A stretch of 64,000 nt of DNA from Sipunculus nudus. Lineage: Eukaryota > Annelida > Sipuncula > Golfingiida > Sipunculidae. The position numbers and the translations under genes were made by a program. Positions 34,286 to 46,500 of the stretch are shown here, piece by piece (position 1 is the stretch's first letter; each line of letters starts with the position of its first letter). The DNA lies in contig CM049306.1 of the NCBI GenBank assembly GCA_026874595.1, positions 86,689,142-86,753,141 of the forward strand, in the 5' to 3' direction. The notes below the pieces were generated by a model that searched no databases, was not told where the DNA came from, and saw nothing but the letters and a program-made list of their open reading frames with translations.

Positions 34286-35403
34286 GTAACCATTCAGCTT
34301 GACAGTTTCATCAATAAAACATTTTTAATCTGAAAAAGGCAAAAATCATGAGGTTTTTGCCTGTAAAAACAGGTAGATGTAGGTGGCGCCACAAAAACCT
34401 AAATTTCAAATATGTGTCATGTGACCAACATTTTCACAAAACTTGGTGATGCTAGCTCCTGTCATTTCTCAGATTATTATGTTAGTATGCTTACTTGGTC
34501 AAATGACTGAGTTAACATTCCTGTAACTCGGCCAAAGTTCATCGAACTCAAGCCATTTGAACAAACTTGACAGAGCTTATCTCTGGGATCATTTCGTGTA
34601 ATATTGAACAATTTGGCTGTATAATTTCGGAGAAGAAAATATTCAAATGTTTTCAAGCCTTTTCCCCTGTAAAATGCAAGTTGATACATGTGGCGCCACA
34701 AAACGCTCAATCCAACAACTTTTGATATGTGACTGATTTTTTTTTTCACAAAATTTGGGAATGCTTGCTCCTGCTGTTCGTGAAAAATTATGGGTTAATG
34801 TACTGATGACTGATGACCCCCATACAAAACAGGTGGTGCCATCCATACCTCGATTGAAATATGACTGTGTGACCAATATTTGCATAAAATTTGGCGATGA
34901 TAGCTCCAGCCATTTCTGAGATTGTAATTTTAGTATTCTTTTTAGGCCAAATGACTAAATTCAGCTTCCTGTAACTCGGCCAAAATTCACCAAACAATTC
35001 GAACAAACTTGAGATTATTCCTGAAATCATTTATGTGAAATAGCATTTCTGTGAAATATGGGACAATTTGGCTGAACAGGTTCGGAGAAGAAGATTTTAA
35101 AAGTTTTTTTTTTAGCTTTTTTCTATAAACTCTAAGTCAATGCAGATAGCAAAAGAAAGAAAATCCGATAGTTTTTTTTAGAGAACTGCTTTTCTACATA
35201 AAATTTGGCACCGCATTGACATTGTCGTGCCGATGTGTATGTACACTCTGGTAAATTTTCAATCATCCCAATTTTAATACTGAATAATATTTAATATTTA
35301 TCCCATTACTGAATCTTATACAAGGGAACATCTTCAAAACTGCCAGTTACAACAAAGCAAGAAAGTGAACAATACTGGATCCAGAAAATATACAATGTCA
35401 AAG

Positions 35404-35565
35404 CTACGTGTAGATCTTAAAGTCAAAATTGTGGGATATATTTCCTGAACGTTTTTCAATAACATCTCGTAGCACTCTGTCTATACGTGTTGGCAGTGTT
35501 TCCAATGTATACGTACGTAAGAATACAGATGATGGAGTTCCGTGTGGACTCTCATAAAATAAGTT
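35404..35565 (-). other. unexplained 53-codon open frame
   Basis: On the minus strand a frame without ATG reads ESPHGTPSSVFLRTYTLETL and then PTRIDRVLRDVIEKRSGN. The composition looks protein-like, but splice signals on both sides are weak and I do not recognise the sequence. It could be an exon remnant or chance. Confidence 0.2.
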
Positions 35566-35658
35566 TTATCACATAAACACATTTGACTTCATTATCAACC
35601 TCCTCTCGTGAGTAGAGAGTACACGGGATGCACTGAACTCATTTACAATAGTTTCCCA

Positions 35659-36317
35659 TTAAGCCCAAAACAGATTAACGCGCGCGTCACGCACGCGTCA
35701 AGCGCCACGCGACAAATTCAAAACACACTAACGCGGCTACAACGCGCACGACACGCGTCAGATTGGAAGGTATTAACCAAGCACCTATTGCATTTTTTTT
35801 TATTATCTTTGTAAAAATAGTAATTTCGATAATCAGCGTTGGATAACTTATATACAAATATATATCTTTTGTGACCTGTTCTAAATCTGACAGAACTCAG
35901 TCACTATTCTGAACGATATTTATATATCTGTGCTGCTTTGTTTCATGTTTTCTATCCAGACACAAATGAATAATTATAGTTCAATGAATTATAACTAACG
36001 TTTCACCCGGAGTTTTATATAGAATTTGAGTGCTGGGGAGGGAAACCCTGTTTTAAGTTATGTCATTATCAGCGCGTCACGCGTCGAAAATCGCTCCAGG
36101 AGCGTTAGCTGACGCTTAACGCGCGCGTAACGCGTGCGTAAGTCTGTTTTGTCATTGATAAAAAGAGTGGAGCGATTTTTCCAGATTTGACGCTTGACGA
36201 GTGACGCTTGACGCGCGTGTAACGCGTGCGTTAGTCTGTTTTGTCATTGATAAATAGAGTGGAGCGATTTTTCCAGATTTGACGCTTGAAGCGCGCGTTA
36301 GTGTGTTTTGGGCTTAA
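35659..36317. mobile_element. CpG-rich MITE with TTAA-flanked inverted ends
   Basis: The left end TTAAGCCCAAAACAGATTAA and right end TGTGTTTTGGGCTTAA are inverted repeats extending into GCGCGCGT-rich text. TTAA stands at both borders. Inside, an 88-bp unit (TCTGTTTTGTCATTGATAAA, GTGGAGCGATTTTTCCAGA) is duplicated at about 36118 and 36208. CGCG words are dense here but rare elsewhere in the window. TTAA borders suggest piggyBac-like mobilisation, but the end sequence does not prove it. Confidence 0.7.
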
Positions 36318-36505
36318 TTATAAAGCAATAATTCTATCAGATGCAGCAAGGTTATCTTTACAAGAAAACTCAGGGTATTTATTTCAGTATACCACACTGA
36401 TATAGCAGTCGGAATGCTGAGTATACCCTGGTTTTCAGAATTTTTGGGATAGGTTGAAACTTTTTATTTTTCGGTTGGCTGTGTTATGATAGTAATTCAT
36501 CATCG

Positions 36506-36684
36506 AGGGGCGGATCCAGGATTTTGGAAAAATAGAGAAAGAAGAGAAAACCTACAAAATGGTCCTCTGGTCCAGAAAGGAGTGGTCCAGGTCGCCAAAT
36601 TTAGTTCGAAACCCTTTTGTTTTAGCTCAAAAAGGGGGTCTGGACCGGAACCCCCCCCCCCCCCCCCCCCCGGATCCGCAACTG
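36506..36684. mobile_element. GGATCC-ended MITE, copy M4
   Basis: AGGGGCGGATCCAGGATTTT and CCCCCGGATCCGCAACTG are inverted ends around about 180 bases with a C run of about 20 near the right end. CATCG occurs on both flanks. Open frames through it are incidental. Confidence 0.68.
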
Positions 36685-36729
36685 GCATCGTCCCGGTTTC
36701 TTTAACAATTACACACAAAATGGAATCCT

Positions 36730-37683
36730 TATAGAACATTTATTTTGTATCAGATTAAAAAAAATATTCAAAAGTACGATACTGAGTCTCACATAACAGT
36801 TTTATATGTAGAGCTGTACTTCGAAAAAAAAAAACAAGTATGGAAGCAGGAGACGACCATTAAATCAGTAAATTATGTAATTGAAGCACTTTTGCTGAAT
36901 GACATTTATTGATGAATTTATTCTGAGAAAAATGTTGTACTTTAACATTTTGTTTTCCTTTTACAATGCAAAATTTTTTCAGATGGATGTAACAATATTT
37001 GTAATTTGTATTGAACTGATTATGCTCTTAGCTCATACACTTAAAGAAATCAGTCAAACATTATGAGCTGAGACTGTTACAAATTTTCACGTGTGGCACA
37101 AGCTCATTTCTCTCTGCCAGCTAAAAGCTATGTGGGGGATCAGCAAACAGTAGCTAATGCAGCTGTTTAATCAAAAACCATTCAAACAAGGAATGTTTAA
37201 ATAAAAAATCTTTACAGACAACAGAACAGTGATACATTGTCCAGAGGGGTATTGAATAGAGAAATATTATAACTGTGTCATCTATTCATGCATAAAAGCA
37301 TCACATGTTAAACATTTGTGAAGATAAATAAAAGACCTTCACTCAATATAAAAAAGTGCTTTATTTACATTTTTATATAGAAGCACTAAACCAATACAAA
37401 TATATGTATCTAAAAATCTGGAGTATATGAATATCAAGACCCAAAGAATATTAATAGTTTGAAGAGAGAAAGTAAAACTAGAACAAATCTTGATCATGTA
37501 TATTTCTACAAATAAGCAACAATAGCTAAACAAAGAAGCACCAGCTATGTTAAATATCATTTATATTTTACATATTAAAACTTAGAATATTTTTTTCAAA
37601 AATAATTTATCACTTTGAATATTTTATTCAAAAATAATTTATCACTTACACATATGAAATATATATATCTATATCTATACAAA

Positions 37684-37750
<67 letters not shown>

Positions 37751-38002
37751 CTTTCACTCATTAAATGCTTTACTTATAACCATTCATTTATATGTTTGGA
37801 CCCAGGTTAAAGGCATACAAAAATGCTTATGACTCATGATTTTGTGCTTTGTTTACATTCTGCATCTAACTTTCTTTTGGTCTTATAAAGCACTGGAGGT
37901 TACTACTCATCAAAATTAAGTTTTTATAAAGTTTATCATCAAGATTTATTTAAAACCCACTGATGAATGAGAACAGCTCCTGATTATGATTTTTTATGAT
38001 TG
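36730..38002 (-). other. kinase gene 3' UTR or 3' flank, with (TA)n
   Basis: This sequence lies downstream of the kinase stop. AATAAA words on the minus strand occur near 37946, 37361 and 36742, so the mRNA end is undecided. A (TA)n tract occupies about 37661-37747. No separate gene is seen. Confidence 0.35.
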
Positions 38003-38041
38003 TCAGAGGAATTTCTGTAAATCTTCTACTGCAGTGAGAAC
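38003..38041 (-). CDS. IRAK4-like: kinase exon 9: last 12 codons and stop
   Basis: After TATTTTTTACAG it reads [12 protein letters not shown] and TGA. It follows MTE in phase, giving [12 protein letters not shown], the usual helix end of IRAK kinases (compare MTQVYERLE in human IRAK1). It is 6.5 kb from the previous exon. Confidence 0.72.
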   Translation of the reverse strand, partial: VLTAVEDLQKFL

Positions 38042-41000
38042 CTGTAAAAAATAAAGAAAGTAACAAATTCAAAGTTACATCTTATGAACTGTTGATAAAT
38101 GAAAAGAAAGCAGGTGATTATATCAAATACATAATTGACCTCACCCCTAGAGCCCTAATACACCACCCTTTTGACCTAATTATTATAATGAGCCCCCCAC
38201 AATGCTCCCTACACAGGTCTTCCTTGCTACAGCTATTTACAGGACAATAATGATGACACAAAGGTTGATGACGTAGACTTCACATTGACCGACTTCATCA
38301 TCTGGAATGGCAGTCATTGTGAACCATCTTGCAATATTTAAGATTATTTGTCTCATACGAATAACATGCAGGTAAAACATTATTATTCACGCTGTAGTCA
38401 GCGGAATGGCTCCTGCAATATTTGGCCTAGAACTTTTATACCATCTCCTTTGTATAAAAAAATATCCCAGAAAACATGCCAACATGAGTACTAGTAGACA
38501 ACACTTGTTCTATTTCGGAGAGGTCTCCCTAATTACACAAATTATATACTGGTGAAGTGATTTACAGTTTAGAGTAATATCAGCAACCTGATTGGCTGCA
38601 TGGAACAGTTATTCTCAATAAATGAATATGCTATTAAGGTCAGGTAAAAAATGGTGAGGTCAATTGTCTACCTTCCTGGACCACAACAAAAAACTAAATT
38701 GTTACATAGACTCTTGGATAAGCAAGGTTGAACAAATTAATTAATTGGCCTAGACTAATTTTTTAGTTTGCAAACTCACCAGAAAATAATACAAAAATGT
38801 GTGACAGTTAATAAATGGTGCATATGAACGTCACAAAGATTGATCCAACTTCAGGTATACATTCATGACTGAACATGATTTCTATAAAATGATTGGAGGC
38901 CAGACCTGCAATAAGCAAAACTGATATCCAGGGTTTGGTACTAATTCACAAACAAGGGACCCATGGGTCAAGGCGCTCAGCTGATCATGATTGGACTATA
39001 AATGTTTCTCCACTGTGATACTATATCGAGTCGATAAAGCTTATGAATATCATGTACATGTTGGGCTATTATAAAGGAATGTAATGTAATATGTGAGTAA
39101 ATGATAAATGAAATTACCTGACTGATGGATTAATAGAGTCAAATAAAGTGGTTTATTTTTTATTTATTTAGGAGGGGTTGAAAATTGTGATATATTTGAG
39201 CAAATATGAATGCAATGACAGCAGTAATAAGCAGTAGTAGAATGATGATAAGGCTATTTGTTGAAGGATCTAAAGTGTATGGTAGTCTGCAAGCGTTCAA
39301 TTTGACAGATATGATGTTATGATTAACTATGCTGAAGAAAGTGATTTATGAATATGTGACTGTATGACACAATATCTCTTTAGTCTTGACAAGGTACATT
39401 ATTGTGATGCCCACTATGTCTACATATTACACAATATTGACATAATTTCTGGCATGTACATAGGTACCTATGGACGAATAGTTATACAAAATATTAAAGT
39501 ATGAATATATCTGATTCATCTTGTTCTTGCTTACTATGGCTAACTTTGGGATGGGGTTCGGAGAAGGGAAAAGTGAGGGCAGCACGAAGGTGGATGTAGA
39601 AATATTCTATTGTAATGTTTTTCATTTATATAAGAATATGAAAAGCTAAGAGGAAAGGGGCCCTCCTACTTGGTTATAGTAAAGTTCTAAATATATGATT
39701 GCAAACTAATACTCTGACAAGACTGTCATGAAGAAAAACAGTAAAAGTTTGGAGATACTGTGTTGCATACGAAAATTTACAGATGGACAGGCAAGTGGAC
39801 AGAATGGACTAATACCTTTATTTCACTTTCAAGAGAATAATGCATTTAAGTTTATATATAATACTATTTTTTTAAGCAGATCCACTTTTTCCATTAAGAA
39901 GTTTTTATCTGAATCATTTTTTTATTTACAGGTTTATAAATTTTTAATTAAAAAACCTGAAAATATAAGTTAAAATATTAAATTTGTTGCAAAAGTTGCA
40001 ATCATTATATATACAGAGTAAAAAACATTGGGTCATATTATGCATACACATATAATTTATTATTTTTAAATCATAAATGTTTAAACTGATTTTAAAAGAA
40101 AATAATTCCACAACATGGCATCTACAAGAATATTCCTTGAATCACTATTAAAAAGTTTTGCACATTGGAGTTTTCAGGACATGCTTAATTTTATTCATTA
40201 AAATAAAATAAAAGTTAATTTGATATAATAAAACATCTTTTCAAATAAAGTATACACACTGTTGGTTGAATGAGGGACAAACAATATCATTGTGCTTATT
40301 ACTATCCCAGTTTTAACTAGAATACGGGTAGTCGACAAGCGACTACGTGTATCCGCCAAAATCAAGAAGGACGGGTGAAGTGAGGCATGGATTGAGTGGC
40401 AAGGGGATATAGAGTTACATGTGTTAAATAATAGAATGGATCTCTGCCACATAAACATGATTGTAGGAGGCGCCATCTGTTATTTGAACGAGAAACTATC
40501 CAAGATATATACACATGCAAATTTTCATGTGGAAAAGTCAAACCACTGCAGAGATGAGTAATTTTATCCCACAGCAGACAAACAGATGGACGCTGTGCCA
40601 AAATGGCTGCAGGTGGTGCCACCATTTTTGTTCATGTTATAAAGCTATCTAAGGGCTACATTTGTGTAAAAAAATTTTCCTGATTGGTTGAATGAGTCCG
40701 GAGATATAAGCATGGATGTCTACAGCGTGAACGTGAACATAGGTGGCGCCACCTGTCATAAAATCAAGAAAGCTATGCGGGATGTATAAGCATGCTGAAT
40801 TTCAGGTAATTTGGTCAAACCACTGCAGAGATATGATTGATTTAAACCAAAGGCAGATTAACAAATGGACACTGTGCAAACATGGTTGCAGGTGGCGCCA
40901 CCTTTTGTTGTGTATGTTATAAAGCTATCCCAGGGCTACATTTGTGTAAAAATTTTTTCCGGATCGGTCAAACGGTTCCCGAGATATATGGGTTTATGTG

Positions 41001-44000
41001 TGGAGCGTTAATGTGAATGTAGGTGGCACCACCTGTCATAAAATCAAGAAAGCTATCTAGGATGTATATGCATGCCAACTTTTAGGTGAATTAGTCAAAC
41101 CACTGCAGAGATATGAGTGATTTTAACCCCAGGCAGATGAACAAATGGACACTGTGCAAACATGGTTGCAGGTGGCACCACCTTTTGTTGTGTATGTTAT
41201 AAAGCTATCCCAGGGCTACATTTGTGTAAAAAAAATTTTCCTGATTGGTTGAATGAGTCTGGAGATATAAGGGTTAATGAGTGGAGCGTTAACGTGAATG
41301 TAGGTGGCGCCACCTGTCATAAAATCAAGAAAGCTATCTAGGATGTATATGCATGCCGAATTTTAGGTGAATTAGTCAAACCACTGCAGAGATATGAGTG
41401 ATTTTAACCAAAGGCAGATGAACAGATGGACCCTGTGCAAACATGGTTGCAGGTGGCGCCACCTTTTGTTGTGTATGTTATAAAGCTATCCCAGGGCTAC
41501 ATTTGTGTAAAATTTTTTTCCGGATCGGTCAAACGGTTCCCGAGATATATGGGTTTATGTGTGGAGCGGTAACGTGAATGTAGGTGGCGCCACCTGTCAT
41601 AAAATCGAGAAAGCTATCTAGGATGTATACGCATGCCGAATTTTAGGTGAATTAGTCAAACCACTGCAGAGATATGAGTGATTTTAACCCCAGGCAGATG
41701 AACAGATGGACACTGTGCAAACATGGTTGCAGGTGGCGCCACCTTTTGTTGTGTATTCTATAAAGCTATCCCAGGGCTACATTTGTGTAAAAATTTTTTC
41801 CGGATCGGTCAAACGGTTCCCGAGATATATGGGTTTATGTGTGGAAACAGACGCACAAACGGACGCTGGGCAGAGACGAAAAGTCAGAGGTCAAGGTCAC
41901 TTGGTTAGGCACCAGTTCACATGTGACCCGATAATTTGTGTAAGTTTCGGAAAAATCTGTCCAGTAGTCTCAGAGGAGTTCTCTGGAAACGAACGCGGCG
42001 GCGGCGGCGGCGGAACCCGGTCAAAAACATAGTATCCGCAAAACTTCGTTTTGGCGGATACAATTAATTACTGGAATTAATAGTCAATTTCACACCTGGT
42101 GAAGTTTTTACTCTTCTTAAGTAAGGAATTACTTATCTCATGAACATCCACACTTTCACAGCAATACAACCCTTTATGGACACAATTAAATGTACACTTT
42201 AATCATTGTAACCCTGGTGGTTCAATACAAAATCTAAAATGTAGGATGTCCAAGGATAAAATAAAATACAGAAAAATTATAACATTCATCTAGTTTATGC
42301 ACAAGCTGGGGGGATGAATGCAGGGCAGAGGGGAAGCCTGCTAGTAGTGGCCAAGCTGGGCCAAGGTAAGCTGCCTGGGGTGGGTTACATAATGCAAGTG
42401 AAGGCTGTACTACTAGGTGGGCTAGATGTAAACAACACTTGACATGGTGTATGAAAACATGAATAAAAGCTATTCATTCCAATCAATTTCTTTTGAAAGT
42501 TCAGATTTTAAAAGATTTAATCCTTATGCATATAAGCTTGGAAAATTAAATCAACAGTGCCAAAGTTGGACAAAATTTAAGGTATTGATTTTTTATTTAT
42601 GCTAATAACTTGAAAAATTTGCAAAATTCAGATCTAATTTTGGGTAAACAATTGAATCTTGATTAAATAAAGTTATATTCCTGAAAAAAAGTCTCTAGGT
42701 TCAGCAATTCTCATGTTAGGTGAGTAAATATATTTCCTGATTTTTAAAAAAATTGCATTATGTTTTGGCTCATAACTTCAAAACAATACCCAATACTGAC
42801 CTAATTTTTGGTATGTTCATAGAAAATGTTTAAAAGAATGTGAATACTAAATACGATCAAAAACAAATCAGTGGTTTTGATATTAGGCAGCCTTGAAGTG
42901 TAACAATGGCTTTTTTTTATTGAAAACAGAGTTTTTTTTCCTTAATATCTCGAAGGAACAAAGTCCTAATGACCCAGTTTTCGGTATGGCAGGAGATTTT
43001 GGGGACATCTAAAATTATGTCAACAGCCTGGGGAGCATAGAGATGTGCACTGAATGACCTACAGTCATCAAAGTGGACTGCTTGACAATGTAAGGGAATA
43101 CAACAAGAGCCTCCAAAAAAATTCAATAACTAGCCTAATTTTGCAGCTTTTATTTTCAAATTTCAGATTTTAACAGATTAAATCCTTATGTATACATGGT
43201 GTGAAAATTAAATCCACAGTACTTACAGGAAAAAAAACGTGCCATGGCAAAAGTTGGGCAAAATTTAAGGTACCAATTTTATATTTTTGCCAATATTTAA
43301 AAAAATTTAACAGATTTTGATCTAATTTTTGGTATACAATTAAATTTTGATTAATTAAAGTTGTATTACTGGAAAAAAAAGTCCCTACCTTTAACACTTT
43401 TGGTCTTAAGTGACCAAAAATATCTTCCTGATTTTTTTACAAAGTCCATTATGTTTGGGCCCATAACATTTTTAAATTAAATAATACTGACTTAATATCT
43501 GGCATGTACATAGGAACTATATAGAGGAATATTTATGGTAAATATGAAGAAAACCAGATGAGTGGTTTTGATATTAGGCAGTCCTGAAGTGTGAAAATAG
43601 ATTTCTAATATAAAATTGAGATTTTTTCCTTAATATCTCAAAGGAACAAAGTCCTATTGACCCAATTTTTGGCATGGTAGGAGATTATGGGGACATCTAA
43701 CATTATGCCAAAATTAAGATTCGTAGGTCCAACGGTGTCGAAACGTGCCAGTCTTACAGACGGACATCCAGACGGACAGACAGACAGAGGACGGACGGAC
43801 GGACGGACGGACGGACAGACAGACGGACGGACGACGGACAATGGACCATGACTATAGCTCAGATGACTTATAGTCAGCTGAGCTAAAAAACACTTCGGGG
43901 TAAATGGAAAAAGCATTTCTCTAAAACAATTATTGTTTTGTGTGACCTTACTGTAAGATTATGTATTTGCTGTTGTATTTTTTTGTTTTATTTTAAATAT

Positions 44001-46185
44001 TTTTTGGTGATGGTTAAACTGCCTTGATTTTTTATACTATCTTAACTTATTCTTAATCTAAGTATATACATCTGCAGAGTTCCATTTTTGGCTTGGGACG
44101 ACGTGACAGGGCAGTAGCACTCATATCGTATTATTTTTGCATCCTGGTGGATGCTCAGGTCAGTGTCTACCGCACCTGTGGGTCCTGGTTGTATCATCAT
44201 CCCTATCGCTGGGTTATAACATCAAGGAACCCCCCAACCCCCACAGATGCACTCGTTTGTGAGTGATATAAGGCTGTGGGGCACAGCATTCCCATTAAGT
44301 CTGCAGAGCACTCACCCTGGTTGGGGCCTAACGGTGAAAATCTCACCTCCTCAGCTGAGATTTGAACTCACAACCTCCAGGCTATGAGTCCTGTGCTCTA
44401 CCCCTGAGCCACAGAAGCTAGTCACTCTCTATTGTTACTGTGGTTTTCTCATGATACACACAGTGAATACAAAATTCTTTCTAAAACCAATATAAATTGA
44501 GTAACAGCTAATTTTTAAATTAATCAGCCAACTCTTAACATATTGTGAAATTACAATGGGTAACCCTATAATTTACCTCTGTCATTGTAGGCCTCTTCTT
44601 CTTCTTGTTCTGTAGACATCTGTCCCAAGCTAATGACTGGATCTCATCCACCAACTCCTCAGGCCACTCTCCAGCTTTTTCATCCTGGCACTTCTTTTCA
44701 TCATCTAGTGCCTCTTCCACTCGGCTGACCTGGTCAATACACACAAAGCTTTCTGGATGCTGCACTACTTGCTACAGGGGCAGATCCAGGATTTAGGAAA
44801 AGAGGGGGGGGGGGGGGTCCAACCAAGGAGGACTAATAAACAAGGGACCCATGGGTCACAGTGCTCAGCTGATTGTGATTGGACCATCTATGTTTCTCCA
44901 TTGTGATACTATATCGAGTCGATAAGCTTATGAATATTATGGACATGTTGGGCTATTATAAAGGAATGTAATGTAATATGTGAGTAAATAATAAATGAAA
45001 TAACCTGACTGATGGATTAATAGAGTTAAATATAGTGGTTTATTTTTTATTTATTTAGGAGGGGTTGAAAATTGTGATATATCTGAGCAATTATGAATGC
45101 AGTGACAGCAGTAATAAGCAGTAGTAGAATTATGAATAGGCTATTTGTTGAAGGATCTATAGTGTATGGAAGTCTGCAAGATTTTAATTTGACAGATATG
45201 ATGTTATGATTTACTATGCTGATGAGGGGATTTATAAATTTGTTACTGTATGTAATGCCCACTATGTCTACATATTACACAATATTGACATAATTTTTGG
45301 CATGTTCATAGGTACCTATGGATGAATAGTTATACAAAATATTAAAGTATGAATATATCTGATTCATCTTGTTCTTGTTTACTGAGGCTGCTATTGGGAT
45401 GGGGCTCAGAGAAGGGAACAGTGAGGGCAGCTATGAGGTGGATGTAGAGAGAAAAAAAGAAGAGAGAGAGAGAGAGAAAAAGAGAGAAAGAGAGAGGGGA
45501 TGGAGCATTCAACAGAACTTAAACACCTGGAAGGTTAAATCTAAAATATTATGAAAAGCAGATAAAATTCTGATGGGAAAAGGTAATCTTGGCCATGGTT
45601 GGTTGATATGATTGAAGAAATTGTTGCAAATAATATTTTGAGATCTGACCATGTGTTTCCATTGGTTACCTTTTTGATAAACTGTTGACAGTTCAACAGT
45701 TTACAGATTTGTTTAATGAGATCCAATTATTTTAATAAACCTTTTTTCTATTTTATCATATGTATATAGTAGCCATAAAGGATTGACGGAGGGGGGGGGG
45801 GGGGAAGGAGTTATGATGGGAGTTAAAACGCCTCAGTCTTTCTGTATATATTATCTTTAATTATTAAATTTTATGGAAAAGCAATAGACCTATTGTTCAC
45901 AGTGCCAAAGAGCAAGGACTCAGTGGGGTGGGTGAAGGGTATGGTGGGAGTTACAGCACCCTTGCATATTCATACAGGATATTAAATTGAATTCAAGTGC
46001 TTACAGAGAAAAATGTTTATTAATAATTATTAAATATTTTAGCAGGCAGAAAGGTGGAGAAACAAAGCAAATCATTTTTATTCCCATTCTACTGAGCCAG
46101 GAAAAATTAACAATATTTGCCTTTATTCCTTTTTTTTCAATACATCATTTTTTCCAGGTTTAAAAATGTAACAACACATTTACAG

Positions 46186-46224
<39 letters not shown>

Positions 46225-46225
46225 T

Positions 46226-46260
<35 letters not shown>

Positions 46261-46405
46261 TATTATTATTATTTCAGTTGATTCACATTTCTAAATTGCT
46301 TCAACATTCATAGCTAATTAATCTGGTTTATATTACCTGTCAACAGAATGGGTTGCAGGGAGAATGGGAGGCTTAGGGGTAAGAGAGAATGGGAGAGAGA
46401 GAAAA

Positions 46406-46447
<42 letters not shown>

Positions 46448-46460
46448 TGAGATTTACTGT

Positions 46461-46500
<40 letters not shown>

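Larger units (their letters stand above)
28517..35200 (+). mobile_element. P2-family element, copy 3, with nested P1 and P6
   Basis: It starts ACAAAAAAGGCCTAATGCG followed by AACCTG, then P2 units of about 130 bases with GGTGGCGCCACC-like cores (28735, 28858, 28985, 32040, 32293, 32415). A 430-bp block is duplicated in tandem (from about 28660 and about 29097), and P1 copy A interrupts the second block. The P2 right part (GCTAGCTCCTG..., AACTCGGCC..., GGAGAAGAAGATTTT) reappears at 34380-35120. The terminal hairpin is lost near 35200. Confidence 0.55.

Noticed and set aside
41706-42032. 108-codon frame in the P3 array
   Set aside because: It runs across tandem units and a CGG run in non-coding repeat text and is not kept in the other P3 copies.
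40316-42066. Regular 280-bp array considered as a CRISPR-like array
   Set aside because: The units are long and contiguous with no unique spacers, in eukaryotic DNA, within a transposon with its own ends.
43638-43916. Frame with repeated Arg-Pro-Ser-Val
   Set aside because: It translates the (GGAC)n run near the end of P1 copy B.
44340-44415. Functional tRNA gene
   Set aside because: A and B boxes are present, but the stems do not form a proper cloverleaf; it is the head of a SINE.
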